This document shows, in pieces, positions 12,096 to 20,231 of a stretch of 64,000 nucleotides of DNA. Numbering within the stretch: the first letter of the stretch is position 1; each line of letters opens with the position of its first letter. Source of the DNA: CAVRIA01 sp963721115 (lineage in GTDB: Bacteria; Desulfobacterota; Binatia; HRBIN30; CADEER01); the NCBI GenBank assembly GCA_963721115.1, contig CAVRIA010000006.1:434001-498000 (forward strand). The letters run 5' to 3'. The position numbers and the translations under genes were made by a program. The notes beneath the pieces were generated by a model. The model did not search any database and had not been told where the DNA came from. It saw only the letters and a program-made list of their open reading frames with translations.

Positions 12096-13283
12096 TCACA
12101 ACGGCAGGAAGGACGGCGCGATGCCGAGCAGGACCAGGGCGGCGTCGGTGTAGGTCTTGTCGTCGACGAAGATGTGCTGGGTGCCGGCGTGCAGGTCGCG
12201 GAAGGCGCGCTGCAGCACGCTCGGGTTGCGCAGCGCGTCGCTGCCCGCGGCCTGGTAGGCGAAGCGCGCCGCCTGCGCCGCGACCTCGGTCGCGTGCGTC
12301 GTCGCGAGGCGTACCAGGGCGCGCGACTCGAGCGTCAGATCATCGCCCGCCTCGACCAGGCGCAATGCCTGGCCGAACGCGTCGAGCACGAAAAATCGCG
12401 CCGAGCGCAGGCGCGCCTCGGCGCGGGCGAAGTCGCGCTGGAAGGTCGGCTGCGAGTTGAGCAGCGCGCTGCCCAAGCGCTGCTTGCCGGCGGCAATGCT
12501 CCTGATCTCGTCCAGGGCGCGGCGCCCGACGCCGAGCGCGAAGCCGGCATGCCCGGCGGCGGTGAGGACGAAGATTCCGGTGCGGTACAGGGGGCCGCCG
12601 CGCCGCGGCTCGGCGCGCAACAGGGGAAACGTGTACTCCGCCGGCACGTGCCGGTCGGCGATGGCGTAGTCGAAGCTGCCGGTGCCGCGCAGGCCCATGA
12701 CGTCCCAGTTGCCGAGGAGCTCGACCTTCTCGCGCGGCAGGCAGACGACGAGCATCTCGGGGAGCCCGCTCGCCTCGTGAATGAGCGGCTGGCCGCCCGC
12801 CATCTCCATGCAGCTGCCCATGATGTACGCCGAGTGCGCGCAGCCGCTGCCGAAGCTCCACTGGCCGTTGACCCGATAGCCGCCGGCCTCGCGCTCGGCC
12901 ATGCCGCGCGGAGCCAGCTGCCCGGCGTGGATGATGCCGGTCCGCCCCTCGAACATCTCGCGTACCGCGGCGTCGCCCATGTACGCCGCGGCGAAGGCCG
13001 AGCTCACCGCGCCGGCCATCAGACACCACCCGGCGGAGCCGTCGGCGCGGGAGATCTCCTCGTACACGGCGATCTGCGTGTCGAAGTCGGCCTCCGCCCC
13101 GCCCAGCTCCCGGGGCAGCGCGATGGCGTGCAGGCCGCGCTCGACGAAGGCGTCGACGGTGCGGCGGGTGAGCGTGCACTGTTCGTCGGTGGTGTCGGCC
13201 TCGGCTTCGACGAGAGGAGCGAGGGCGCGCGCGGCGTCGAGCAGGTCGGCGCCGCCGGCGGGCGGGGCGGGCATCGGGATCAT
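12096..13283 (-). CDS. Acyl-CoA dehydrogenase-family flavoprotein (HsaA/monooxygenase-like)
   Basis: This intact 395-residue protein starts at ATG 13283. The motif GQWSFGSGCAHSAYIMG and then MGLRGTGSFDYAI is characteristic of the flavin-dependent monooxygenase branch of the acyl-CoA dehydrogenase fold (HsaA, DszC and relatives), where RGTGS replaces normal acyl-CoA features. These enzymes use reduced flavin to hydroxylate aromatic or thio-compounds. Its start overlaps the stop of the DUF35 gene by four bases, making it the third gene of a thiolase/DUF35/flavoprotein operon. A dehydrogenase function cannot be excluded from sequence alone. Confidence 0.8.
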   Translation of the reverse strand: MIPMPAPPAGGADLLDAARALAPLVEAEADTTDEQCTLTRRTVDAFVERGLHAIALPRELGGAEADFDTQIAVYEEISRADGSAGWCLMAGAVSSAFAAAYMGDAAVREMFEGRTGIIHAGQLAPRGMAEREAGGYRVNGQWSFGSGCAHSAYIMGSCMEMAGGQPLIHEASGLPEMLVVCLPREKVELLGNWDVMGLRGTGSFDYAIADRHVPAEYTFPLLRAEPRRGGPLYRTGIFVLTAAGHAGFALGVGRRALDEIRSIAAGKQRLGSALLNSQPTFQRDFARAEARLRSARFFVLDAFGQALRLVEAGDDLTLESRALVRLATTHATEVAAQAARFAYQAAGSDALRNPSVLQRAFRDLHAGTQHIFVDDKTYTDAALVLLGIAPSFLPL

Positions 13284-13739
13284 CGGCGCTTCTCCTCTGC
13301 GCCGCGGACGCGGCGGAACTTGACCAGCGTGATGTCGTCGCTCACCGGAACGAAGACCGCCTCGACCGGCATGCCGGCCTCGATCTCCTCGGGGGAGCAG
13401 TCGAGCACCTCGCTGACGAAGTGCACGCCCTCGTCCATGAGGACGTCGACGACGTTGTACGGCAGCTTGTCCCGGAAGGCCGGCAGCGTCGGCCCGCGCA
13501 CGATGGTCCAGGTGTAGACGGTGCCCCGCCCGCTCGAACGCTCCCAGGTGAAATCGCGCGACAGGCAGTGCGGGCAGGCCGGGCGCGGGTAGTGGCGAAA
13601 CGCGCGCGCAGGCCGAGCACCTCTGGAAGCGCAGCTCGCCGCGCCGCGCCGCCTCGTAGAAGGGAGCGTTGTCGGCGCTCGGCTGGGGCAACGGCAGGTC
13701 GCGCGTCATCAACTGGTCGCGGTTGGGCTTCATGCTCAT
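13280..13739 (-). CDS. DUF35 zinc-ribbon/OB-fold protein (single-base frameshift)
   Basis: The start is ATG 13739 (or in-frame ATG 13709). The first half carries PFYEAARRGELRFQRCSAC, the usual rubredoxin-like zinc ribbon. An extra base in the CGCGCGCG run at 13601-13608 breaks the frame. Corrected, it continues FRHYPRPACPHCLSRDFTWE, completing the second CxxC, and then the OB fold (VYTWTIVRGPTLPAFRDKLPY). DUF35 proteins bind thiolase-like partners and complete their acyl-CoA site. Here the thiolase gene ends four bases upstream, the same pairing as Ltp2-ChsH2(DUF35) in sterol side-chain cleavage. Confidence 0.85.
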
Positions 13740-13743
13740 CGAT

Positions 13744-14928
13744 TCAGTCCCGCCGCAGGATCACCGCGCCGGTGGGATCGGTGTTGCCGCCGGCGACGAA
13801 GGCGAGCTCGCAGCCCTCGACCTGGGAGGTCGAGGTGCCGCGGATCTGGCGCACCGCTTCGACGGTGTTGTTGAAGCCGTGGATGAACGCCTCGGAGAGC
13901 TGGCCGCCGTTGGTGTTGCAGACCAGCCGGCCGTGCGGCCAGGCGAGTCCGCCGTTCTCGGCGAAGGGCCCCCCTTCGCCGCGCGGCGCGAAGCCGTACT
14001 GCTCCAGGGCGATGATCACCAGCGACGTGAAGAAGTCGTAGAAGAAGGCGACGTCGACGTCGGCGGGCGTACAGTCCGCCATCTCGAAGAGCTGCCGCGC
14101 CACGCGCGCCGGCGACTCCTCGTCGGGGTCGCGGGCGAACAGGTTGGAGAGCCGGATGTGATGCGAGCCGGCGGCCATCGCGCCGGCGCGGATGATCGCC
14201 GGCGGCTGCTTCAGGTCGCGCGCCCGCTCGGTCGAGGTGACGATCATCGCCACGGCGCCGTCCGTCTCGATGTTGCAGTCGAACAGGCGCAGCGGATCGG
14301 AGATCATGCGCGACTGGTGGTGGTCCTCCCGCGTCATCGGCGCGCGCATCACCGCGTTGGGGTTGCGCACGGCGTGCTCGCGGAAGGCGATGGCGACGTC
14401 GGCGTACTGGTCGTCGGTGGTGCCGTACTCGATGCGGTGGCGCATGCTGATCATCGCCATCTCCTGGAAGGCGCTGACCAGGCCCTGCGGCACGTGCCAC
14501 TGGTTCAGCCCCGGCAGGCGCGCCGGCAGCTTCTCCCAGTAGCGCCCGCCCTGCTTCGGGTCGGCGCCGTAGCCCGAGTATTTGCCGCGCGCCCGCGAGC
14601 GGTAGACGAGAACCGTCTCGGCCATGCCGGCGGCGATGGCGGCGGCGGCGACCACCAGCACGGAGGCGGAGCCGCCGCCGCCCCAGGCGGTGCCGGCGAA
14701 GAAGCGCAGCAGCGGGTTGCCGAGCGCGGCGAGGATCTGCTCCTCGTCGATCTGCTCCATGTCGTAGCGCACCAGGCCGTCGATCTGGCGCGGCGAGATG
14801 CCGGCGTCGTCGCAGGCGTTCCAGATCGCCTCGACCGCCATCTCGTACTCGGACAGGCCGAGCGCCTTGCCGAAGCGGGTCTGGCCGATGCCGGCGACGG
14901 CCGCCTTGTCGCGAATGCTGGCGGACAT
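13744..14928 (-). CDS. Thiolase-fold protein lacking the catalytic Cys (Ltp2-like aldolase candidate)
   Basis: This 394-residue protein has the SCP-X/non-decarboxylating thiolase layout: AVAGIGQTRFGKALG at the N terminus, then TAWGGGGSASVLV where ordinary thiolases have the nucleophilic Cys. The C-terminal elements FFYDFFTSLVIIALEQYGF and CNTNGGQLSEAFIHG match, with the usual Cys of the YDCFT-like motif replaced by Phe. Loss of the nucleophilic Cys together with a DUF35 partner is the hallmark of retro-aldolases such as Ltp2 that cleave beta-hydroxyacyl-CoA side chains. ATG 14928 is chosen because similarity begins there. Confidence 0.8.
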   Translation of the reverse strand: MSASIRDKAAVAGIGQTRFGKALGLSEYEMAVEAIWNACDDAGISPRQIDGLVRYDMEQIDEEQILAALGNPLLRFFAGTAWGGGGSASVLVVAAAAIAAGMAETVLVYRSRARGKYSGYGADPKQGGRYWEKLPARLPGLNQWHVPQGLVSAFQEMAMISMRHRIEYGTTDDQYADVAIAFREHAVRNPNAVMRAPMTREDHHQSRMISDPLRLFDCNIETDGAVAMIVTSTERARDLKQPPAIIRAGAMAAGSHHIRLSNLFARDPDEESPARVARQLFEMADCTPADVDVAFFYDFFTSLVIIALEQYGFAPRGEGGPFAENGGLAWPHGRLVCNTNGGQLSEAFIHGFNNTVEAVRQIRGTSTSQVEGCELAFVAGGNTDPTGAVILRRD

Positions 14929-15036
14929 GTGCCAGCGGGATAGTTCATGGGGCGCGGCGCTGCAAACGCGAGGAGAAGAAGGATGCAACCACGAAGTTCG
15001 TCATGAGCTGCGCTCGCCCGAAGAGCAATGAAGAAA

Positions 15037-15475
15037 ATGCAACCACGAAGAGCACGAAGGTCACGAAGGTAAGAAGGGAAACGACCGACAGGCGATACCG
15101 GTCAATTTTCGGAGGAGTCGACATGAGACTGCGGTCGCCCGAAGGGCACAAGAAAAGGCAACCACGAAGGACACGAAGTTCACGAAGGCAAGAGCAGCAC
15201 CGCTCTGACGAAGGTGATAGGGGTCCATTTTCGAAGGAGGTCACGAAGAGCGCGAAGATGTGTTATCCGGAGACCGATGAAAATACGCGCCTGCGGTTCG
15301 GCTCTACCTCCCGGGTCCGCAGAGGGGACCCAGGAGCCGTCGGCCCTCCACACGACACCTCAGCCCCACAACCCTTTCGGGGGAGTTCACCAGCCGGGTT
15401 CCGATCCGTCCGACCCTCTTGCCTTCCTCTCTTCGTGTCCTTCGTGTGCCCTTCGTGCTCTTCGTGGTGAACTCT
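15037..15475. repeat. CACGAAGG-type repeat region, no gene
   Basis: Plus-strand arrays of ACCACGAAG/CACGAAGG words occur at 15037-15080 and 15158-15193. The complementary array (CCTTCGTG/CTTCGTGGT words) occurs at 15429-15472. The arms could pair across about 350 bases. This fills the 593-bp gap 14929-15521 between two divergently transcribed genes, where I see no plausible coding sequence. Confidence 0.65.
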
Positions 15476-15521
15476 TCTCCGCACCTTCAGCGCCGGCTGC
15501 ATTTTTCAAAGGACTCGGACA

Positions 15522-16400
15522 GTGATCGACGCCGCGGTCAGGCGGAAGCTGAGATGGGTGAAGGTCCCGGAGGAGGGGGTGAGCCTCGAGCGCTTCCCCG
15601 ATTTCCTCATCGTCGGGCCGCAGCGCACCGGCACCACCTGGCTGCACGCCCACCTGCGGTTCCATCCCGAGATCTTCCTGTCGGAGCCGAAGGAGATCTT
15701 CTACTTCAGCCGCTTGAAGATTCCCGACAGCCCGAAGTTCCAGTCCGACGATCTCGGCTGGTACCTGCGCTTCTTCCGCGACCCGCTGTGGCGGCGCGCC
15801 GCCAAGACGGCCATCGCGCTGTGGAAGTACCGCGCGCTCTATCGCCCGCGGGTGCGCGGCGAGGCGACGGCCAGCTACGCCGCGATGGACCGCGACGTGA
15901 TTGCCGAGATCGCCGCTCTCAACCCCGACATCCGGGTGATCCTGATGATCCGCAACCCGATCGACCGCGCCTGGTCGCACGCGCGAAAGGACCTGGTGCG
16001 CAACACCGGGCGCAAGGTCGAGGAAATTCCGGAGGAGGAGTTCCGGCGCTTCTTCACCGATCCCTACCAGATCCAGTGCGCGCACTATGTCGAGAGCTAC
16101 GACAACTGGTCCGCCGAGCTGAAGGAGGGCCATCTGTTCACCGGCCTGTTCGACGACATCGAGGCCCGCCCGGAGGAGCTCCTGCTCGACGTGATGAAGT
16201 TCCTCGGCGTGAAGAGCGAGCGGCGCTACATCGACCGCGAGGTGCGCAAGGCGATCAACCCGGCCGGCGGAGCGAAGATCCCGGACCGCTACCGCCGTTT
16301 TCTCGAAGATCTTCTCGCCCCGGACCTCGAGAAGCTGCGCCAGCGCTTCGGTCTGTCGTGGCCGGACGGCCCGGCGGCGAGAGCCGAGAATCGCGGATGA
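15522..16400 (+). CDS. Sulfotransferase domain protein
   Basis: This intact 292-residue protein starts at GTG 15522. It has the PAPS 5'-phosphosulfate loop GPQRTGTTWLHAHL (residues 32-45) and the 3'-phosphate motif IRNPIDRAWSHARKD (around residues 145-159), both diagnostic of sulfotransferases. KEIFYFSR after the first strand is also typical. It would transfer sulfate from PAPS to a hydroxyl or amine of a small molecule, lipid or glycan; the acceptor is unknown. It precedes the ATPase gene by nine bases. Confidence 0.88.
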   Translation: MIDAAVRRKLRWVKVPEEGVSLERFPDFLIVGPQRTGTTWLHAHLRFHPEIFLSEPKEIFYFSRLKIPDSPKFQSDDLGWYLRFFRDPLWRRAAKTAIALWKYRALYRPRVRGEATASYAAMDRDVIAEIAALNPDIRVILMIRNPIDRAWSHARKDLVRNTGRKVEEIPEEEFRRFFTDPYQIQCAHYVESYDNWSAELKEGHLFTGLFDDIEARPEELLLDVMKFLGVKSERRYIDREVRKAINPAGGAKIPDRYRRFLEDLLAPDLEKLRQRFGLSWPDGPAARAENRG

Positions 16401-16409
16401 GGAGGATGC

Positions 16410-17849
16410 ATGCCGCACGCGTCTGACAGTCTGACGTTCGCCAAGGGCGACGCGCCCATCGGCCTGTTGCCCCGCATGGCCAATCGCCACGGGCTGATCG
16501 CCGGCGCCACCGGTACCGGCAAGACGGTCAGCGTGCGGGTGCTCACCGAGCTGTTCAGCGGCATCGGCGTGCCGGTGTTCCTCGCCGACGTGAAGGGCGA
16601 TCTCTCCGGCCTGGCGAGCCCGGGCACCGAGAATCCGAAGGTGAGCGAGCGCGTCCGGCAGCTGGGCATCGCCGACTTCAGCTTCGCCGCCTGTCCCGCG
16701 GCGTTCTGGGACATCCGCGGCGAGCAAGGCCATCCGGTCCGCACGACGGTGTCGGACATGGGCTCGCTGCTGCTGTCGCGGCTCTTCAACCTCAACGACA
16801 CGCAGAGAGGCGTTCTCACGATGGTCTTCAAGATCGCCGACGACGGCGGTCTGTTGCTCCTCGACCTGAAAGACCTGCGTGCCATGCTGGCGTACGTCGG
16901 CGACAATGCTGCGCAGTTCAAGACGCAGTACGGCAACGTGTCGGCGGCGAGCGTCGGCGCCATCCAGCGCCGTCTGTTGGAGCTCGAGGAGCAGGGCGGC
17001 GACGGGTTCTTCGGCGAGCCGGCGTTCGATCTCGACGATCTCCTGCAGGTCGGCGCGGACGGCAAGGGCGTGGTGAACATCCTCGCCGCCGACAAGCTGA
17101 TGCAGTCGCCGGCACTGTACTCGACGTTCCTGCTGTGGATGCTCTCCGAGCTGTTCGAGCGACTGCCCGAGGTCGGCGATCCGGACAAGCCGAAATTGGT
17201 GTTCTTCTTCGACGAGGCGCATCTGCTGTTCGACGACCTCTCGAAGTCGTTGGAGGACAAGATCGAGCAGGTCGTGCGGCTGATTCGCTCGAAAGGGGTC
17301 GGTGTCTACTTCTGTACGCAGAGCCCAATCGACGTCCCCGAGGCGGTGCTCGGCCAGCTCGGCAATCGCGTGCAGCACGCGTTGCGCGCCTTCACGCCGA
17401 AGGACCAGAAGGCGGTCCGGGCCGCGGCGGAGACCTTCCGCGCCAACGAATCACTGCGGGTGGACAAGGTGATCACCGAGCTGGGCGTCGGCGAGGCGCT
17501 GGTCTCGGTGCTCGACGACAAGGGCATTCCGGGTGTCGTCGAACGCGCCATGATCTACCCGCCGCGCAGCCGCTTCGCCCCGCTCAGCGCGGAGGAACGC
17601 CAGGCGCTCATCCGCCAGTCTCCCGTCTATGGTCACTACGAGAAGGTGGTCGACCGCGAGTCGGCGTACGAAAAGCTGACGGCGCGCGCGGTACCGAGCA
17701 CGGTCGCGCCGCCGGCCGGCATGACCCAGGCCGCCGGCATTCTCAGTGCCATGGCGAAGAGTGCGGCCCACGCCATGGGCACGCAGCTCGGCCGCCAGCT
17801 CATCCGCGGTGTCCTCGGCTCGTTCCTCGGCAGCAACCGTCGTCGCTAG
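16410..17849 (+). CDS. HerA-like ATPase of the DUF853/YjgR family
   Basis: This intact 479-residue P-loop ATPase has the Walker A GATGTGKT at residues 32-39, FLADVKGDLSG typical of the HerA/FtsK group, and the Walker B LVFFFDEAH near residue 265. VYFCTQSPIDVPEAVLGQLGNRVQHALRA carries the sensor region. DUF853 proteins (E. coli YjgR) are widespread cytoplasmic ATPases of poorly defined role. The first 25 residues show the family start SLTFAKGDAP, supporting ATG 16410. No HerA nuclease partner (NurA) is adjacent. Confidence 0.88.
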   Translation: MPHASDSLTFAKGDAPIGLLPRMANRHGLIAGATGTGKTVSVRVLTELFSGIGVPVFLADVKGDLSGLASPGTENPKVSERVRQLGIADFSFAACPAAFWDIRGEQGHPVRTTVSDMGSLLLSRLFNLNDTQRGVLTMVFKIADDGGLLLLDLKDLRAMLAYVGDNAAQFKTQYGNVSAASVGAIQRRLLELEEQGGDGFFGEPAFDLDDLLQVGADGKGVVNILAADKLMQSPALYSTFLLWMLSELFERLPEVGDPDKPKLVFFFDEAHLLFDDLSKSLEDKIEQVVRLIRSKGVGVYFCTQSPIDVPEAVLGQLGNRVQHALRAFTPKDQKAVRAAAETFRANESLRVDKVITELGVGEALVSVLDDKGIPGVVERAMIYPPRSRFAPLSAEERQALIRQSPVYGHYEKVVDRESAYEKLTARAVPSTVAPPAGMTQAAGILSAMAKSAAHAMGTQLGRQLIRGVLGSFLGSNRRR

Positions 17850-17916
17850 ACCGCCGCAAACCGGACGCCTTCGCGACTTTGAGGCGCGACGGGGCGGGTG
17901 GTAACGATGCGGGGCC

Positions 17917-18279
17917 ATGACCGATCGCAAGGATCTCGTCCGCAAGTACAAGGAGACGCCCCGGCCCATGGGCGTCTACCGCATCCTCAACAACGCCAAC
18001 GGCAAGGCGCTCGTCGGCTCGTCGCGCGACATCCCCGGCAAGCTGAACCGCCACCGCGCGCAGCTGCGCCTGAAGGCGCACGGCAACGAGGAGCTGCAGC
18101 GGGAATGGGAAGACTTCGGGCCCGATGCCTTCGTCTTCGAAACGCTCGACCTGCTCGAGCCGCCCCGCGAGCCGGGCTACGACCCGACGCAGGACCTCGA
18201 GGTCCTGGAGGATCTGTGGCTGCAGAAGCTGCAGCCCTTCGGTGACAGAGGTTACAACCGCAAGGGCCGCCGGTTCTGA
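17917..18279 (+). CDS. GIY-YIG nuclease-family protein
   Basis: This intact 120-residue ORF has GVYRILNNANGKALVGSSRDIPGKLNRH, which fits the GIY-YIG core with GVY for GIY and LVG for YIG. It is followed by a conserved Arg-His pair, then FVFETLDLLEP and an EDLWLQKLQPFGDRGYN segment with the catalytic-type Glu and Asn. Proteins of this short type (related to phage and bacterial GIY-YIG homing-like nucleases) are common singletons. The biological target is unknown. Confidence 0.75.
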   Translation: MTDRKDLVRKYKETPRPMGVYRILNNANGKALVGSSRDIPGKLNRHRAQLRLKAHGNEELQREWEDFGPDAFVFETLDLLEPPREPGYDPTQDLEVLEDLWLQKLQPFGDRGYNRKGRRF

Positions 18280-18347
18280 GATACGGCCCATCGGAGCAGC
18301 ATCCGGTGGGCGGCGAGCACGGCGTGCTTATCCAGCCAGACGGATGA

Positions 18348-18500
18348 GACTGTCGATTTTCTCGCAAACGAGGCCCTTCGACTACGCTCAGGACAGGCTC
18401 TCGACAAGCTCAGCCTGAGCGGTTGGGGTGTTGATTTCAAAGGACTTTGTCCGCTCACCCTGAGCTCGTCCGAAGGGTGTCCTCGCATTTATCGACAGCC
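18348..18500. repeat. MITE-like element, family II, copy C
   Basis: The left end GACTGTCGATTTTCTC and right end ATCGACAGCC match family I termini. The interior differs: CTTCGACTACGCTCAGG and CACCCTGAGCTCGTCCGAAGGGT words form an inner inverted pair, with TTGATTTCAAAGGACTTTGTC in the centre. Copy D at 19943-20083 shares this interior. It lies in the 544-bp gap 18280-18823. Confidence 0.75.
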
Positions 18501-18654
18501 CCGGATGGGAGAGGGCTGGGGTGAGGGGGATCTGATGACTCCGTCACCTCTCCCGCTTCAGCGCCGCCGCTCGTGCGCGCATTGGTCCAATGAGCGGAGG
18601 CAGCCTGCGGCTGCGGGCATTCTATCCCCCTCATCCTGACCTTCTCCCATCCGG
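18501..18654. repeat. Companion palindromic repeat, copy 2
   Basis: This runs from CCGGATGGGAGAGGG to CTTCTCCCATCCGG and is homologous to 3363-3505 over its length, with shared GCGCATTGGTC, GAGCGGAGGC, CCTGCGGC and CATTCTATCCCC words. It again directly abuts a MITE-like element. Confidence 0.65.
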
Positions 18655-18660
18655 GAGAAG
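18641..18660. terminator. Hairpin CTTCTCCC-ATCC-GGGAGAAG
   Basis: This perfect 8-bp stem with a 4-base loop lies between the GIY-YIG gene and the convergent mutY gene. Between here and 18823 the minus strand also shows two short, frame-broken coding-like pieces, the second ending CTDHAARTAFEVAALRD at 18672. They may be the remains of a tiny gene, but I cannot support it. Confidence 0.4.
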
Positions 18661-18823
18661 GAACCCTCGAACTAGTCGCGCAGCGCCGCGACCTCGAACG
18701 CCGTCCGCGCCGCGTGATCGGTGCAGTAGAGAAGCCGGCCGTGACACGAAGCCCCTGCGGGAGGCTCAGGACCGGGCCCTGCTCGATCGCCACGCGGGCG
18801 GCCGGTCACATGGGATGGGTGCC

Positions 18824-19870
18824 TCACAGGAGCTTCAGCGCCTTGGTGAGAAGGGACGAGCGGCCGATGCGCTCGATGGCGGGGCGGTCGAAGAGACGTC
18901 GCTCCACAGTGCCGTTCGGCGACGTCGTCGCGAGGCGGCGGAGGGACGACGTGACCAGGAGGCGGTCGTAGACGCCGACATCGAAGGCGCGGTGCAAGAT
19001 GGCGTGGCGGAAGGTTCCGATCGGCTCGGCGCGCTTCGCCGGCGGGCGATGGCCGCCGCCGGACCCGAGCTCGATCGGCGGCAGCCACAGGTGAGGCAGG
19101 TAGGAGAAAGCTCCGCGCTCGAGCAGCAGGCGGCCGTCGCGGTCGCGGAAAAGGGTCATGCGCAGGCCGATCCGCTCGGTGGCGCGGCGCGCGCGGCGGC
19201 GCGGGTACAGCGCGATCTCGTCGTGCCGGTGGGCATCGCAGTCGCGTCGCAGCGGGCAGTCGCCGCAGCGCGGCGCGCGCGGCAGGCAGACGGTCTCGCC
19301 GAGCTCCATCATCGCCTGGTTCCAGTCGCCCGGGCGGCGGCGGTCGAGCAACCGCGCAGCAAGCGACCGATGCGGCTCCCCGGCCGCGTCGGGCAGCGGC
19401 AGGCGGCGCAGCCGCGACAGGACGCGGGTGACGTTCCCGTCGACGGCGGCGAACGGCTGATCGAAGGCAATCGACAGGACCGCCGCTGCGGTGTAGGGGC
19501 CGACGCCGGGCAGGGCGAGGGCCTCTTCCATGCGGGACGGAAACGCTGCCGCGCCGCGCTCGTGCAGGGCGCGCGCGGCGCGGTGCAGGGCGCGGGCGCG
19601 CGAGTAGTAGCCCAGGCCCGACCACAGAGACAGGACGGAGTCGTCGTCCGCCCGAGCGAGATGCTGCAGCGTCGGGAAGGCACGCAGGAAGCGCCGGTAG
19701 GCGGGGGCTGCGACCTGCAAGCGGGTCTGCTGCAGCATCACCTCGGCGACCCAAATCTTGTACGGGTCGCGGTCTCGCCGCCACGGCAGCGGGCGCTTGT
19801 GCTCATCGTACCACGCGAGCAGCGCCCGGCGCATGGAGCGCACGGCGGGCTCACGCGGCGAAGTCGCCAT
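18824..19870 (-). CDS. mutY: A/G-specific adenine glycosylase MutY
   Basis: This intact 348-residue protein starts at ATG 19870. Motifs in order are PWRRDRDPYKIWVAEVMLQQTR (DNA-contact helix), the helix-hairpin-helix LPGVGPYTAAAV, the catalytic Asp in VDGNVTRVLSR, and the 4Fe-4S loop CX6CX2CX5C (CLPRAPRCGDCPLRRDC). A C-terminal NUDIX-like domain follows (ERGAFSYLPHLWLPPIE). It removes adenine mispaired with 8-oxoguanine. The reading frame stays open upstream through a dispersed repeat, but no motif supports a longer protein. Confidence 0.93.
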   Translation of the reverse strand: MATSPREPAVRSMRRALLAWYDEHKRPLPWRRDRDPYKIWVAEVMLQQTRLQVAAPAYRRFLRAFPTLQHLARADDDSVLSLWSGLGYYSRARALHRAARALHERGAAAFPSRMEEALALPGVGPYTAAAVLSIAFDQPFAAVDGNVTRVLSRLRRLPLPDAAGEPHRSLAARLLDRRRPGDWNQAMMELGETVCLPRAPRCGDCPLRRDCDAHRHDEIALYPRRRARRATERIGLRMTLFRDRDGRLLLERGAFSYLPHLWLPPIELGSGGGHRPPAKRAEPIGTFRHAILHRAFDVGVYDRLLVTSSLRRLATTSPNGTVERRLFDRPAIERIGRSSLLTKALKLL

Positions 19871-19942
19871 GGGTTTCGCAGCCCGCGGCGCAAAATGAAA
19901 ATCGCGCGCTCCGCGCGGTGCCCGGCTCCCTCTCCCATCCGA

Positions 19943-20083
19943 GACTGTCGATTTTCTCCGAAACGAGGCTTCGACTACGCTCAGACGGCTTCGAAGCAGC
20001 TGAGCGGTTTGGGGGTTGATTTCAAAGGACTTTGTCCGCTCACCCTGAGCTTGTCGAAGGGTGTCTCGCAATTATCGACAGCC
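19943..20083. repeat. MITE-like element, family II, copy D
   Basis: Left GACTGTCGATTTTCTC and right ATCGACAGCC ends flank the same interior words as copy C (CTTCGACTACGCTCAG, TTGATTTCAAAGGACTTTGTC, CACCCTGAGCTTGTCGAAGGGT). CCCTCTCCCATCCGA directly outside the left end is also seen next to copies A and C. It fills most of the 361-bp gap 19871-20231. Confidence 0.75.
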
Positions 20084-20117
20084 TCGGTAAGGAGAGGGAA
20101 TCGGGATTCGGGTCCCA

Positions 20118-20134
20118 CCTCCTTGCCAAGGAGG
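20118..20134. terminator. Hairpin CCTCCTTG/CAAGGAGG
   Basis: A perfect inverted repeat (CCTCCTTGCCAAGGAGG) lies about 100 bp beyond the stop of the minus-strand amidohydrolase. The same core occurs at 6042-6060, so it is part of a dispersed repeat. Terminator function is only possible. Confidence 0.35.
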
Positions 20135-20231
20135 GGGTCAGGGGGAGGTTGACGGACGGTGCCCAACTTTCGAAGCGGGCGTGGCGGAAACGTCGAGTGC
20201 CGGAGACGCGCCGCGTCCACTTGACCGCCAC

